From Actinomycetota bacterium (GTDB lineage Bacteria; Actinomycetota; Actinomycetes; Nanopelagicales; Nanopelagicaceae), in assembly GCA_947490605.1 (NCBI GenBank), contig CANLHE010000036.1, positions 1-7,151 on the forward strand: a DNA stretch of 7,151 nucleotides, written 5' to 3'. Positions 1-6,181 of the stretch are shown here, one piece after another. The translations under genes and the position numbers were made by a program. Below the pieces are notes generated by a model. The model ran no database searches, was not told where the DNA came from, and saw only the letters and a program-made list of their open reading frames with translations. The stretch's first letter is position 1, and each line of letters opens with the position of its first letter.

Positions 1-89
1 ACTTTAGAAACTACCTCAAAGCCAACAAAGATCGATAATAAAAATATCGCAAGTAAGGCAATTTCATTACTCATAACTTCAGTAACCAT
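1..89 (-). CDS. pntAB: NAD(P) transhydrogenase alpha subunit part 2 (PntAB), N-terminal fragment
   Basis: This is the beginning of a minus-strand gene whose C-terminal part lies outside the window. The visible 29 residues begin MVTEVMSNEIALLAIFLLSI and form a short polar stretch followed by a strongly hydrophobic helix, as expected for the small membrane subunit (domain II, alpha part) of three-subunit proton-translocating transhydrogenases. Its ATG (89-87) shares one base with the TAA stop of the upstream pntAA gene (TAATG), which suggests translational coupling. An alternative start at Met6 (position 74) is possible. The call rests mainly on position right after pntAA plus the hydrophobic helix; too little sequence is present to confirm the family alone. 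A pntB gene for the beta subunit would be expected further left. Confidence 0.8.
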   Translation of the reverse strand, partial: MVTEVMSNEIALLAIFLLSIFVGFEVVSK

Positions 90-1213
90 TACTTAGCCTT
101 CTCTCTTTTTGATCCAGCGTGTGTAAGAGTTGCAGAATCAATAATCTCATCTGAAAAATCAGGTTCAATCACACCAGTTGGTTTACCATCTGCTGTTTTG
201 CTCATAAGTAATAGAAGATTTACAACATTGCGAGAGAACAGCATAGAAGCATGAAATGCTAATTGGCTTGGCACATCTTTGCCGCCCCAAATTCTTACGC
301 CACCACTTGTAGTAGTAATTTCACCAGCTACAGAGCCCTCAACATTGCCGCCACTTTCAGCAGCAAGATCAACCACAACTGAGCCAGGTGCCATGTGTGA
401 AACCATTTGCGCAGTTACTAATCTTGGCGCAGTTCTACCAGGGACAGCAGCGGTGGTAATTAAAACATCTGCGGCTGCAATATATGGAGTAAGTAGGTCA
501 CGTTGTTTTGCCGCCCGCTCTTCTGTCATTTCTCTGGCATAACCACCAGCACCTTCTAAGGCTTCAAGCTCTAAGGTAATAAATTTTGCGCCCATTGATT
601 TAACCTCATCAGCAGATGCTGGACGAACATCATAAGCAGAGACAACTGCACCTAATCTTTTTGCAGTTGCAATTGCTTGAAGGCCGGCAACGCCTGCTCC
701 TAACACCACAACCTTTGCCGGGGTAACAGTTCCAGCAGCAGTCATTAGAAGTGGGAAAAACTTTGGTGATAACTCAGCTGCAACAAGTGAAGCCTTATAG
801 CCAGCACATAATGCTTGTGAAGTGAGTGCATCCATTGATTGAGCGCGGGAAATTCTTGGCACCATTTCAAGTGAGAGGGCAGTAACGCCAGCTGAAACTG
901 CGGCATCGATTGAATCAGTAGCGGTTGTCGGAGATAAAAATGAGATAGTAATTGCACCTTTTTTAAGGCTTTTTATTTGAGTCGGCGTCAGTGGTTGAAC
1001 TGAAAGCACTACATCACTGTTGGCTAATACATCACCAGATTTAATCTGCGCCCCAGCATCAGTAAATTGCTTATCGGAGTATTCAGATGCAACACCAGCG
1101 CCAGACTCAATTACAACTTCAAGGCCAGCTTTAGTTAGTTTTGAAATAATATCTGGAACTAAAGCAACTCGCTTCTCACCAGTTTTAATTTCCCTCGGGA
1201 CGCAAACACGCAT
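89..1213 (-). CDS. pntAA: NAD(P) transhydrogenase subunit alpha part 1 (soluble NAD(H)-binding domain I)
   Basis: PntAA is the cytoplasmic NAD(H)-binding component of proton-translocating transhydrogenase, which uses proton-motive force to move hydride from NADH to NADP+ and so supplies NADPH. The 374-residue protein opens with the family N-terminus MRVCVPREIKTGEKRVALVP. It carries the RQD loop (R120, Q125, D128 within PRISRAQSMDAL), a Rossmann dinucleotide motif GAGVAG at 172-177 followed by the acidic residue of YDVRP (D195), and the mobile-loop region GGYAREM at 223-229. It ends without membrane helices, as in the split alpha subunit of Rhodospirillum rubrum (similar length) rather than the fused E. 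coli PntA. The residue aligning with the conserved serine after the RQD loop appears to be Thr131. It lies 25 bp after argF and overlaps pntAB by one base. Confidence 0.96.
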   Translation of the reverse strand: MRVCVPREIKTGEKRVALVPDIISKLTKAGLEVVIESGAGVASEYSDKQFTDAGAQIKSGDVLANSDVVLSVQPLTPTQIKSLKKGAITISFLSPTTATDSIDAAVSAGVTALSLEMVPRISRAQSMDALTSQALCAGYKASLVAAELSPKFFPLLMTAAGTVTPAKVVVLGAGVAGLQAIATAKRLGAVVSAYDVRPASADEVKSMGAKFITLELEALEGAGGYAREMTEERAAKQRDLLTPYIAAADVLITTAAVPGRTAPRLVTAQMVSHMAPGSVVVDLAAESGGNVEGSVAGEITTTSGGVRIWGGKDVPSQLAFHASMLFSRNVVNLLLLMSKTADGKPTGVIEPDFSDEIIDSATLTHAGSKREKAK

Positions 1214-1219
1214 TTGCTT

Positions 1220-1225
1220 ACTTTA
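1220..1225 (-). promoter_or_regulatory. Candidate -10 hexamer for leaderless pntAA transcript
   Basis: On the minus strand TAAAGT (TANNNT pattern) is followed by exactly six bases (AAGCAA) and then the pntAA ATG. A start of transcription about seven bases after the hexamer would fall on the ATG itself. No good Shine-Dalgarno sequence is present; AGG occurs 12 nt upstream of the ATG, which is weak. A separate promoter would let pntAA be transcribed independently of argF, but read-through from argF across the 25-bp gap is equally possible. Confidence 0.4.
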
Positions 1226-1238
1226 CCTAACTTTCACT

Positions 1239-2192
1239 CTATTTATTACCCTTTAAATCACCTTTAGTTAGGTGATAAAGCAGGGCCTGAATAGTGGTGC
1301 GACGGTGAAATGCCTGACGCCAGACTACAGATTTAGCACCATCAATAACATCAGCTGCCACCTCTTCACCACGGTGTGCTGGTAGGCAGTGCATAAATAT
1401 TGAATCTTTCGCTGTTAACTTCATTAAATCATTTGTTACCGCAAATGGAGAAAGAGCTGCGATCTTTTCAGACCGATCAGCTTCTGAATCACCCATCGAC
1501 ATCCAAACATCGGTGTAAACCACACTCGCACCATTCACTGCTTCTTTTGGATCGGTTACTACTTCAATCTTTGCGCCCGATTGTTTTGCAATTTTATTAG
1601 CTTGTTCAACTACTGAAGATTTAGGCGCCCACTTGCCACCAGGGGTTGCAACTACAACATGGGCTCCCATTGTAGCTCCCATTATTAACCAAGCAGCTGC
1701 CACATTATTTCCATCACCAACATATACAAATTTACGATTTTTAATATCTTTTCCAAACTGTTCTCTAATAGTTAACCAATCAGCTAGTAATTGAGTTGGG
1801 TGATCATCATCAGTTAAAGCATTAATTACTGGAATGCTTGCATACTTTCCTAACTCATCAACATCGCTTTGAGCAAAGGTACGAACAATTAGAGCGCTGC
1901 AAAAGCCAGAGATAATTTTTGCCGTATCTGAGATAGTTTCACCGCGACCGATTTGTAGATCATCACCGCGTAAGAAGATTGGTGTGCCGCCAAGATGGGC
2001 CACAGCAGTTTCTGAGGCTAATCTGGTTCGAGTAGAAGACTTCGTCATATATATGGCAACTGTGCGCTTAGCCAATGCTTTCTTGGCGCGAAGTGGATTT
2101 TTTGCAAACTTACTTGCAGTCTCAAGCAGAAGTTCAATATCTGCTTTAGAAAGATCTGAGGTGCGAAGAAGATCTTTAAGAGGTGCGCTCAT
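1239..2192 (-). CDS. argF: Ornithine carbamoyltransferase
   Basis: ArgF transfers the carbamoyl group of carbamoyl phosphate to ornithine, giving citrulline in arginine synthesis. The 317-residue length is normal for the family. Carbamoyl-phosphate-binding motif STRTR is at 53-57 and HPTQ at 131-134; the ornithine-side motif DVWMSMG is at 228-234 and the catalytic HCLP is at 268-271. The SMG loop and HCLP separate it from aspartate carbamoyltransferase. The C-terminal helix reads WRQAFHRRTTIQALL where many relatives have an ENRLHxQKALL-type sequence; the key arginine (R297) seems kept. It is isolated from other arginine genes here and heads a minus-strand run with pntAA, an unusual pairing without an obvious functional link. 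The start at 2192 is supported by a hexamer fitting leaderless transcription. The symbol could equally be given as arcB by homology, but a biosynthetic role is more likely. Confidence 0.96.
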   Translation of the reverse strand: MSAPLKDLLRTSDLSKADIELLLETASKFAKNPLRAKKALAKRTVAIYMTKSSTRTRLASETAVAHLGGTPIFLRGDDLQIGRGETISDTAKIISGFCSALIVRTFAQSDVDELGKYASIPVINALTDDDHPTQLLADWLTIREQFGKDIKNRKFVYVGDGNNVAAAWLIMGATMGAHVVVATPGGKWAPKSSVVEQANKIAKQSGAKIEVVTDPKEAVNGASVVYTDVWMSMGDSEADRSEKIAALSPFAVTNDLMKLTAKDSIFMHCLPAHRGEEVAADVIDGAKSVVWRQAFHRRTTIQALLYHLTKGDLKGNK

Positions 2193-2198
2193 TGGTAA

Positions 2199-2204
2199 AT
2201 GGTA
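2199..2204 (-). promoter_or_regulatory. Candidate -10 hexamer for leaderless argF transcript
   Basis: On the minus strand TACCAT matches TANNNT, and the six bases TTACCA separate it from the argF ATG, which puts the expected transcription start on the start codon. There is no purine-rich ribosome-binding sequence in the 40-bp gap to the divergent DUF3039 gene. Confidence 0.5.
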
Positions 2205-2220
2205 GGCGATAAATTTAGAT

Positions 2221-2226
2221 TAAGAT
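2221..2226 (+). promoter_or_regulatory. Candidate -10 hexamer for leaderless DUF3039 gene transcript
   Basis: TAAGAT (TANNNT) is followed by TTTCCC and the ATG at 2233, a six-base gap that places the transcription start on the ATG. The preceding bases are pyrimidine-rich rather than Shine-Dalgarno-like. Together with the argF hexamer it makes a compact divergent promoter pair in a 40-bp gap. Confidence 0.5.
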
Positions 2227-2232
2227 TTCCCC

Positions 2233-2484
2233 ATGGGTTTCCTCGATGATTTACGCGGTAAATCAAGCAAGGGTGGTCTGCTTGAGAAAGAGCTTCTTGC
2301 CCCAACTGATGAGGGTGATCATGAGCGATTTTCTCATTATGTAGATAAGAACAAGATCACTGAATCTGCCGTGACCGGCAAAACTGTAAGAGCATTGTGT
2401 GGCAAGAAGTGGATACCAAATCGTGATCCACAAAAGTTTCCAATCTGTCCAACATGTAAAGAGATTCACGCTCGCTTAAAGTAA
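2233..2484 (+). CDS. DUF3039 family small zinc-ribbon-like protein
   Basis: This 83-residue protein matches the DUF3039 family as I know it: small, function unknown, essentially actinobacterial. Recognisable elements are GDHERFSHYV (28-37), ESAVTGKTVRALCGKKW (44-60) and DPQKFPICPTCKEIH (65-79). Cys56, Cys72 and Cys75 (a CPxC knuckle) with His30, His35 or His79 as possible fourth ligand suggest a single metal site, probably zinc; this is inference from the residue pattern. There is no signal peptide or membrane segment, so it is likely cytoplasmic. It is transcribed away from argF and lies 31 bp before the GH18 gene, with no terminator between them. No biochemical function can be assigned. Confidence 0.9.
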   Translation: MGFLDDLRGKSSKGGLLEKELLAPTDEGDHERFSHYVDKNKITESAVTGKTVRALCGKKWIPNRDPQKFPICPTCKEIHARLK

Positions 2485-2502
2485 TTTCTCAGTTAATACC
2501 GA

Positions 2503-2508
2503 TACCCT
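2503..2508 (+). promoter_or_regulatory. Candidate -10 hexamer for leaderless GH18 gene transcript
   Basis: TACCCT (TANNNT) lies seven bases before the ATG at 2516. The intervening AAAATAT contains no Shine-Dalgarno sequence, so leaderless initiation explains this start better than ribosome-binding-site initiation does. Confidence 0.45.
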
Positions 2509-2515
2509 AAAATAT

Positions 2516-4234
2516 ATGAGATCGCGTAAATTACTAATTTCTGCAATCTCTTTTACCCTTTTACTCTCATTATTAACACCAGCTAAGGCCGATAATCCAC
2601 CCCGGAAAATTCTCTCCGGTTGGTTGCCGGATTATTCACTCGCAAGGAATTTGCCAACAGTTGAGGGTAATTTAGATTTGATCAGAGATATTTCTCCATT
2701 TTGGTATGGGTTAACCGGTGCAACGACGATCAAAGATAAGTATGCAATTGGAAAATATACAACTCCGGTAGAACAGGTAATTACCAGGTTAAAGGCAAAC
2801 GGATTATTACTACTACCAACTATTACTGATGACAATCCAAAATTTGCATTAGCTAATTTATTAGCAAATCCAAACTCTCGAACAAGCATTGTTCAAACAA
2901 TTAAAAACTTAGTGCTTAAATATAATTATGATGGAATTGATTTAGATTTCGAAACCTTTTATACCCAAGATGGCAGATCTTCTTGGCCAGCCTTAAAACC
3001 AAATTGGATTGCATTTATTAAGGAGTTATCTACCGCGCTCCATGATCAAGGAAAACTTTTATCTGTAACAACTCCACCTGATTTTGCACCAGAGACAAAG
3101 CGAGCCGGAAACTCGGTTTACTCCTGGGCAGAGATTGGTCCACTAATTGATCGCCTGCGAATAATGGCGTATGACTTTTCAACTACATCGCCAGGGCCGA
3201 TTGGGCCACTACCTTGGAGTGAGGATGCAGTTAAGTATGCAGTTACTCAAATGCCAGCTTCAAAGGTTTACTTAGGAATTCCAGGTTATGGCCGGGATTG
3301 GATTACTAAAGTTGAAGGTGTTTGTCCAAAAGATTTTGCAACCTCAGTTGTTGTTGGCGCAAAAGCGGCGGTGGTAATGCGGGAGGCGTTAACACTTGCA
3401 AGTAGTAATAATGCAACTCCTACTTACAACACCACTCATGCCGAATCAACATTTACCTATAAGAAAACATATGTAGATCCAACCAACTCAGCAAGCTTTT
3501 GTACTGCAAGTAGAACAGTTTGGTACCCAGATGAACGCAGTTATACCGCTCGCACAAATCTAGTTGGAAAGTATCGATTAGGTGGAATAGCGGTTTGGAC
3601 TTTTGGTATGGAAAATACCGCAGCTATTGCCTCAATTAGAGATATCGCAAAATCTATTGCGCCAGACCAGGTATTAGGAACAATTGCAACTGATTTAGAA
3701 CAGATTGGTTATGGCTCAACTTTTAATCTAACCGGCACATTTAAATTGCCAGATAAGACGCCAGTTTCATCCCTTAACGTTAGATTTGAAATAAAGAACA
3801 GCTCTGATAACTCCTGGCGTACTTTAGCTGCCGGCACAACCGATGCCGCTGGTGTGATTGCAGTTCCAGTAATCATTGCGCAGAAAAGTCAGATTAGGTT
3901 AGTTTCAGAAGGAAGCTGGGAGAGATCAGAGGGTAAGACTGCTGAAAAAATAATTTCAGTAGTGCCAAGTGTTTCACTCCCACTTCCGGCCTCAGTTAAA
4001 GCAGCTGCAACTTACGCGGTAACTGGTCAAGTGCTGCCAAAGGTTGCCGGGGTTAAGTTAACAGTTAAGCAAAATGGTAAGTCACTGGGTGAGTTCATAA
4101 CTGATGCAACCGGTGGCTTTACCTTCAAGATCGCACCGACTGCTACTGGGTTAGCCACATATCAGGTGGTAATTGCAGCGGGTGAGAAAAATACCGCTGG
4201 CGTAAGTGATGAGATAACCGTTTTAGTTAGATAA
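2516..4234 (+). CDS. Secreted GH18-family glycoside hydrolase with C-terminal beta domains
   Basis: The 572-residue protein begins with a Sec signal peptide (positively charged MRSRK, hydrophobic core about 6-20, cleavage likely after TPAKA at 25). A GH18 barrel spans roughly 30-385. The family signature DxxDxDxE is intact at 139-146 (DGIDLDFE, catalytic Glu146), with the supporting motifs MAYDF (217-221), GIPGYGRDW (254-262) and GIAVWTFG (357-364). Cys270 and Cys329 may pair. The layout resembles the YaaH/SleL-like branch, whose members act on peptidoglycan or related amino-sugar polymers, so substrate (chitin or peptidoglycan) is undecided. Two similar-sized C-terminal segments (about 399-484 and 485-572) look like Ig-like or carboxypeptidase-regulatory-type beta domains. 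No LPxTG motif, C-terminal membrane helix or LysM repeat is seen, so it is probably released or loosely wall-bound. It ends 7 bp before clpS. Confidence 0.92.
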   Translation: MRSRKLLISAISFTLLLSLLTPAKADNPPRKILSGWLPDYSLARNLPTVEGNLDLIRDISPFWYGLTGATTIKDKYAIGKYTTPVEQVITRLKANGLLLLPTITDDNPKFALANLLANPNSRTSIVQTIKNLVLKYNYDGIDLDFETFYTQDGRSSWPALKPNWIAFIKELSTALHDQGKLLSVTTPPDFAPETKRAGNSVYSWAEIGPLIDRLRIMAYDFSTTSPGPIGPLPWSEDAVKYAVTQMPASKVYLGIPGYGRDWITKVEGVCPKDFATSVVVGAKAAVVMREALTLASSNNATPTYNTTHAESTFTYKKTYVDPTNSASFCTASRTVWYPDERSYTARTNLVGKYRLGGIAVWTFGMENTAAIASIRDIAKSIAPDQVLGTIATDLEQIGYGSTFNLTGTFKLPDKTPVSSLNVRFEIKNSSDNSWRTLAAGTTDAAGVIAVPVIIAQKSQIRLVSEGSWERSEGKTAEKIISVVPSVSLPLPASVKAAATYAVTGQVLPKVAGVKLTVKQNGKSLGEFITDATGGFTFKIAPTATGLATYQVVIAAGEKNTAGVSDEITVLVR

Positions 4235-4235
4235 T
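4230..4235 (+). promoter_or_regulatory. Possible -10 hexamer for clpS inside the GH18 stop region
   Basis: GATAAT overlaps the stop codon of the GH18 gene and lies six bases before the clpS ATG. It differs from TATAAT at one position but lacks the leading T of the TANNNT pattern, so it is weaker than the other hexamers. With only 7 bp between the genes, translational read-through or coupling with the upstream gene is an alternative. Confidence 0.3.
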
Positions 4236-4241
4236 TTACCT

Positions 4242-4538
4242 ATGAGTTCTCAGACCCAAATGGAAGAAGAGTTAGATCTAAGTAAGTTTTTTGACAACCT
4301 TTGGGTCACAATTGTTTGGGATGATCCAGTTAATTTGATGAATTATGTAACTTATGTATTTATAAAGCTATTTAACTTCTCACCAGAAAAAGCTCATAAG
4401 TTAATGATGCAGGTTCACACCGAAGGTAAAGCAGTTGTGGCATCTGGTACTAGAGAAGAGATGGAGCGAGTGGTTCAGCAACTTCATGAACATGGACTTT
4501 GGGCGACATTGCAAAGGGATGATCATGGGCGAGTTTAA
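4242..4538 (+). CDS. clpS: ATP-dependent Clp protease adaptor ClpS
   Basis: ClpS binds proteins with destabilising N-terminal residues and hands them to the Clp unfoldase (ClpC-type in Actinobacteria) and ClpP for degradation in the cytoplasm. The 98-residue protein has a short flexible acidic N-terminus and then the ClpS core from about 21. [12 protein letters not shown] (25-36) supplies the acidic and Met residues lining the N-degron pocket (D27, D28, M33). [13 protein letters not shown] (54-66) includes the conserved V58-H59 pair, and WATLQRD closes the fold. Position 26 is Trp where E. coli has Asn34, which is common in Gram-positive-type ClpS. The following gene overlaps by 14 bp and encodes DUF2017, the usual actinobacterial partner gene of clpS. 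Confidence 0.94.
   Translation: MSSQTQMEEELDLSKFFDNLWVTIVWDDPVNLMNYVTYVFIKLFNFSPEKAHKLMMQVHTEGKAVVASGTREEMERVVQQLHEHGLWATLQRDDHGRV
4513..4518 (+). promoter_or_regulatory. Shine-Dalgarno site deciding the DUF2017 start
   Basis: AAAGGG lies six bases before the ATG at 4525, inside the end of clpS. It favours this start over the ATG at 4519, which would directly follow the site, and over the far upstream in-frame ATG at 4435, which would overlap clpS by about 100 bp. Confidence 0.65.
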
Positions 4539-5097
4539 AGGCACATCTAAAGCTGGTGACTTAACCGTTGCACTATCAAATGATGAGTTACATATTTTAA
4601 TTAATTTAGTTGAACAATTACTTGAGTTACTAGGGGAGCGAAACTTCATTCACCACTATCAAAGTGATGATCCATTTGCGCAATTAATGGCAGCCTCAAT
4701 TGGAAATCTTGAATCAGCAATTGATCAACCAGAAGACCCAGTACTTCGCAGGTTGTTGCCAAATGGATATGCAGATCCAGAGAGTGCGGCTGAGTTTCGT
4801 AAATACACTGAAAGCTCACTTAGAACGGTAAAGCAAACCCATTTAATGTACTTACGGGAACAGCTAGTTTTCCCAGTTGATCATGAGCTGCCTAAGGCGG
4901 ATATTGCCGTCACTGACCCAACTCAATGGCTAATTGCAATTAATGATCTTCGTCTTGCCCTTGCTGTTCGGTTAGATATTAAGCAAGATTCTTATGAGAT
5001 GTATGAGTTAATGAAAGATAGTGATCCGCAGAAGCCACTTTTTGCAGTTTACTTCTGGCTCGGTGGCATTCAAGAGAGTTTAATCAACCACTTATAA
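4525..5097 (+). CDS. DUF2017 family protein
   Basis: The protein has 190 residues from the chosen start and belongs to DUF2017, a family of unknown function found next to clpS across Actinobacteria (for example the Rv1331-Rv1332 pair of Mycobacterium tuberculosis). Family-like stretches are the helix [20 protein letters not shown] near the N-terminus, the [21 protein letters not shown] block, [13 protein letters not shown] in the middle, and the C-terminal [18 protein letters not shown]. It is acidic, mostly helical and soluble with no signal peptide. The 14-bp overlap with clpS suggests coupled translation and a role tied to the Clp system, but that is association only. The start at 4525 is preferred because of a well-placed AAAGGG and because it gives the normal family length. 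Confidence 0.88.
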   Translation: MGEFKGTSKAGDLTVALSNDELHILINLVEQLLELLGERNFIHHYQSDDPFAQLMAASIGNLESAIDQPEDPVLRRLLPNGYADPESAAEFRKYTESSLRTVKQTHLMYLREQLVFPVDHELPKADIAVTDPTQWLIAINDLRLALAVRLDIKQDSYEMYELMKDSDPQKPLFAVYFWLGGIQESLINHL

Positions 5098-5114
5098 CAA
5101 GTAATTGGCATAAA

Positions 5115-5142
5115 AAATGGGGCCAATCTCTTGGCCCCATTT
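5115..5142. terminator. Intrinsic terminator between convergent DUF2017 and rhodopsin genes
   Basis: A perfect 12-bp inverted repeat (5115-5126 with 5131-5142) with a four-base loop has a GGGGCC core. Read on the minus strand, the 3' arm runs into TTTTTT, a proper U-tract, so it is a strong terminator for the rhodopsin transcript. Read on the plus strand, the tail is only TTTCCT, so it is a weaker one for the GH18-clpS-DUF2017 run. It is the only convincing terminator hairpin I found in the window. Confidence 0.9.
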
Positions 5143-5159
5143 CCTAATAGATCAGAGTA

Positions 5160-5930
5160 TTACTCTGCATCCTTCATTCCTTCAGCTACGGATTTCATCT
5201 TTGCAATCTTTAGGATTGTTAGACCAAATACGCACTTTGCCAGAACATCTGCAATTGAGTAACCGATTTGACGGTTAACAAATGCGCCTGGATCTGTTGC
5301 TGATTGACCAAGAATTGGTAGAAGGTACGCAATTGGGTAAACGCCCCATGTTGCGATCAACAGAAGACGTAAGCGACCTACGGTTGCTGCAACGCCTGCT
5401 GGTTGACGATCTAGTGACTTTGAAAGCTCAACGAACAATACATAAAGAATGTATAGGAAAGGAATTGTTGAAAGTACGCCCCAAATTACTTTGGTGTTGT
5501 TATCTGCAGAAATCTCACCTGGGTAACCAAGTGCGATCATCGCAGCAGATGCTGGTACTAAGCGGTTGATCAATGATGATGCAGCTGCTTTAGCAAGACC
5601 TAGAACTGCAATTACCTCTACTAGTAGAAGAGGTACAGTTAAAATCCAGTCAACGTAGCGATATCCCTCGTTGAATGAACCCTTACCGGTACCTACTGAT
5701 ACTGCACCATTTACATAAGAATCATCAAATGAATTGAAAATTCTCCAGTAGTGGTAGCCAGCAATGAATGTAACCATTGATGACATTACAAGTGCGCCAC
5801 GGTACTTAGGTAGTACGCGTGATTGTGAAACTAGGGTGTAAACGGTACAAGCCAACATAGATACAAGTGCGAATGAAAGCACGTTGTATACGATGCCGAA
5901 TTGATCGTTCGATAGTGTTATTGAACTCAT
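5160..5930 (-). CDS. Actinorhodopsin-type light-driven outward proton pump
   Basis: This is a 256-residue microbial (type 1) rhodopsin with seven membrane helices (about 12-35, 44-66, 92-113, 119-136, 147-169, 185-207, 221-244). By alignment to bacteriorhodopsin, helix C RYVDWILTVPLLLVE carries R91, proton acceptor D94, T98 and proton donor E105 (a DTE set, as in proteorhodopsin-like pumps). The Schiff-base lysine is K232 with counter-ion D228 (ADVLAK), and the retinal pocket includes W95, W195, Y198 and P199. L102 at the spectral-tuning site predicts green absorption. H60 in GYHYW probably matches the acceptor-linked histidine. The long B-C loop and the RIFNSF segment are actinorhodopsin-like. 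G151 matches the glycine that opens the carotenoid-antenna site in xanthorhodopsin. The start is fixed by a strong GGAGG site. No retinal-synthesis gene is adjacent. Codon use differs clearly from the neighbours. Confidence 0.97.
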   Translation of the reverse strand: MSSITLSNDQFGIVYNVLSFALVSMLACTVYTLVSQSRVLPKYRGALVMSSMVTFIAGYHYWRIFNSFDDSYVNGAVSVGTGKGSFNEGYRYVDWILTVPLLLVEVIAVLGLAKAAASSLINRLVPASAAMIALGYPGEISADNNTKVIWGVLSTIPFLYILYVLFVELSKSLDRQPAGVAATVGRLRLLLIATWGVYPIAYLLPILGQSATDPGAFVNRQIGYSIADVLAKCVFGLTILKIAKMKSVAEGMKDAE

Positions 5931-5965
5931 CTAAATAAGCCTCCATAGGCATTTAGGTTGCTCAT
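5927..5965 (-). CDS. Possible 12-codon leader ORF upstream of rhodopsin
   Basis: A minus-strand ATG at 5965 opens MSNLNAYGGLFR and stops at TGA 5929-5927. The stop overlaps the rhodopsin ATG in an ATGA arrangement, and the rhodopsin Shine-Dalgarno sequence lies inside this ORF. A purine run AAAAGG sits only two bases before its ATG, which is too close for efficient initiation. It could be chance or a coupled leader peptide. I recognise no family. Confidence 0.2.
   Translation of the reverse strand: MSNLNAYGGLFR
5940..5944 (-). promoter_or_regulatory. Strong Shine-Dalgarno site of the rhodopsin gene
   Basis: On the minus strand GGAGG stands nine bases before the rhodopsin ATG. It is the closest match to the anti-Shine-Dalgarno core of any gene in the window and contrasts with the sites lacking one at pntAA, argF, the DUF3039 gene, the GH18 gene, clpS and murI. 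Confidence 0.85.
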
Positions 5966-5986
5966 ATCCTTTTGGACACAAGCCAG

Positions 5987-6056
5987 CGAGTACTCGTAAT
6001 TTCATATGCAAACTACGATTAATCGCCTACCTATATAGTGGCCGTTACTGGCCAGT
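5987..6056. repeat. Cluster of perfect palindromes in the rhodopsin-murI intergenic region
   Basis: Three perfect 10-bp palindromes occur here: CGAGTACTCG (5987-5996), CGATTAATCG (6016-6025) and ACTGGCCAGT (6047-6056), with centres 29 and 31 bp apart. Between them are CATATG (6003-6008) and CTATATAG (6031-6038), so successive centres are 14, 15, 14 and 17 bp apart. The sequences differ from one another, so they are not copies of one operator. They may mark protein-binding sites for the divergent rhodopsin and murI genes, or small RNA hairpins in the rhodopsin leader. The rest of the 258-bp gap holds AT-rich sequence without a gene I can support. Confidence 0.4.
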
Positions 6057-6059
6057 CAG
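6032..6059 (-). promoter_or_regulatory. Candidate rhodopsin promoter
   Basis: On the minus strand CTGACT (6059-6054) and TATATA (6037-6032) are 16 bp apart and each match the TTGACA/TATAAT consensus at four of six positions. This would give a 5' untranslated leader of roughly 95 nt carrying two palindromes and the strong ribosome-binding site. No closer promoter is more convincing. The call is a pattern match only. Confidence 0.35.
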
Positions 6060-6175
6060 ACAATTGCATCCACGCTGATTTCTCATTAATTCTTAAGTAT
6101 TTTTCCCAAAAAAAGGGCTAAATCGGACATTTTCTGATGGTTTGGCTTGGTCAGGCGATATCTGCGCTCGCCATT

Positions 6176-6181
6176 TACACT
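6176..6181 (+). promoter_or_regulatory. Candidate -10 hexamer for leaderless murI transcript
   Basis: TACACT (TANNNT) lies seven bases before the ATG at 6189, within a tandem TTACACTTACAC. No Shine-Dalgarno sequence precedes the ATG. If transcription starts at the ATG, the longer reading frame from TTG 6147 is not translated, which supports the shorter protein. Confidence 0.45.

Noticed and set aside
279..542. Plus-strand 87-codon ORF antisense to pntAA, and similar ORFs antisense to argF, the GH18 gene, the rhodopsin and murI
   Set aside because: All lie opposite strongly recognised genes, have no family resemblance or start signals, and look like shadow frames.
1239..2192. argF as a catabolic or transcarbamylase-like variant because of its unusual C-terminal helix
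   Set aside because: The SMG and HCLP motifs and the carbamoyl-phosphate motifs are standard, and no arginine deiminase or carbamate kinase genes are adjacent.
4435..4524. N-terminal extension of the DUF2017 gene to ATG 4435
   Set aside because: It would overlap clpS by about 100 bp; the extension is just clpS sequence read in another frame, and AAAGGG positions the start at 4525.
6101..6118. TTTTCCCAAAAAAAGGG as a hairpin or terminator upstream of murI
   Set aside because: Only a 3-bp CCC/GGG stem can form, with no U-tract after it.
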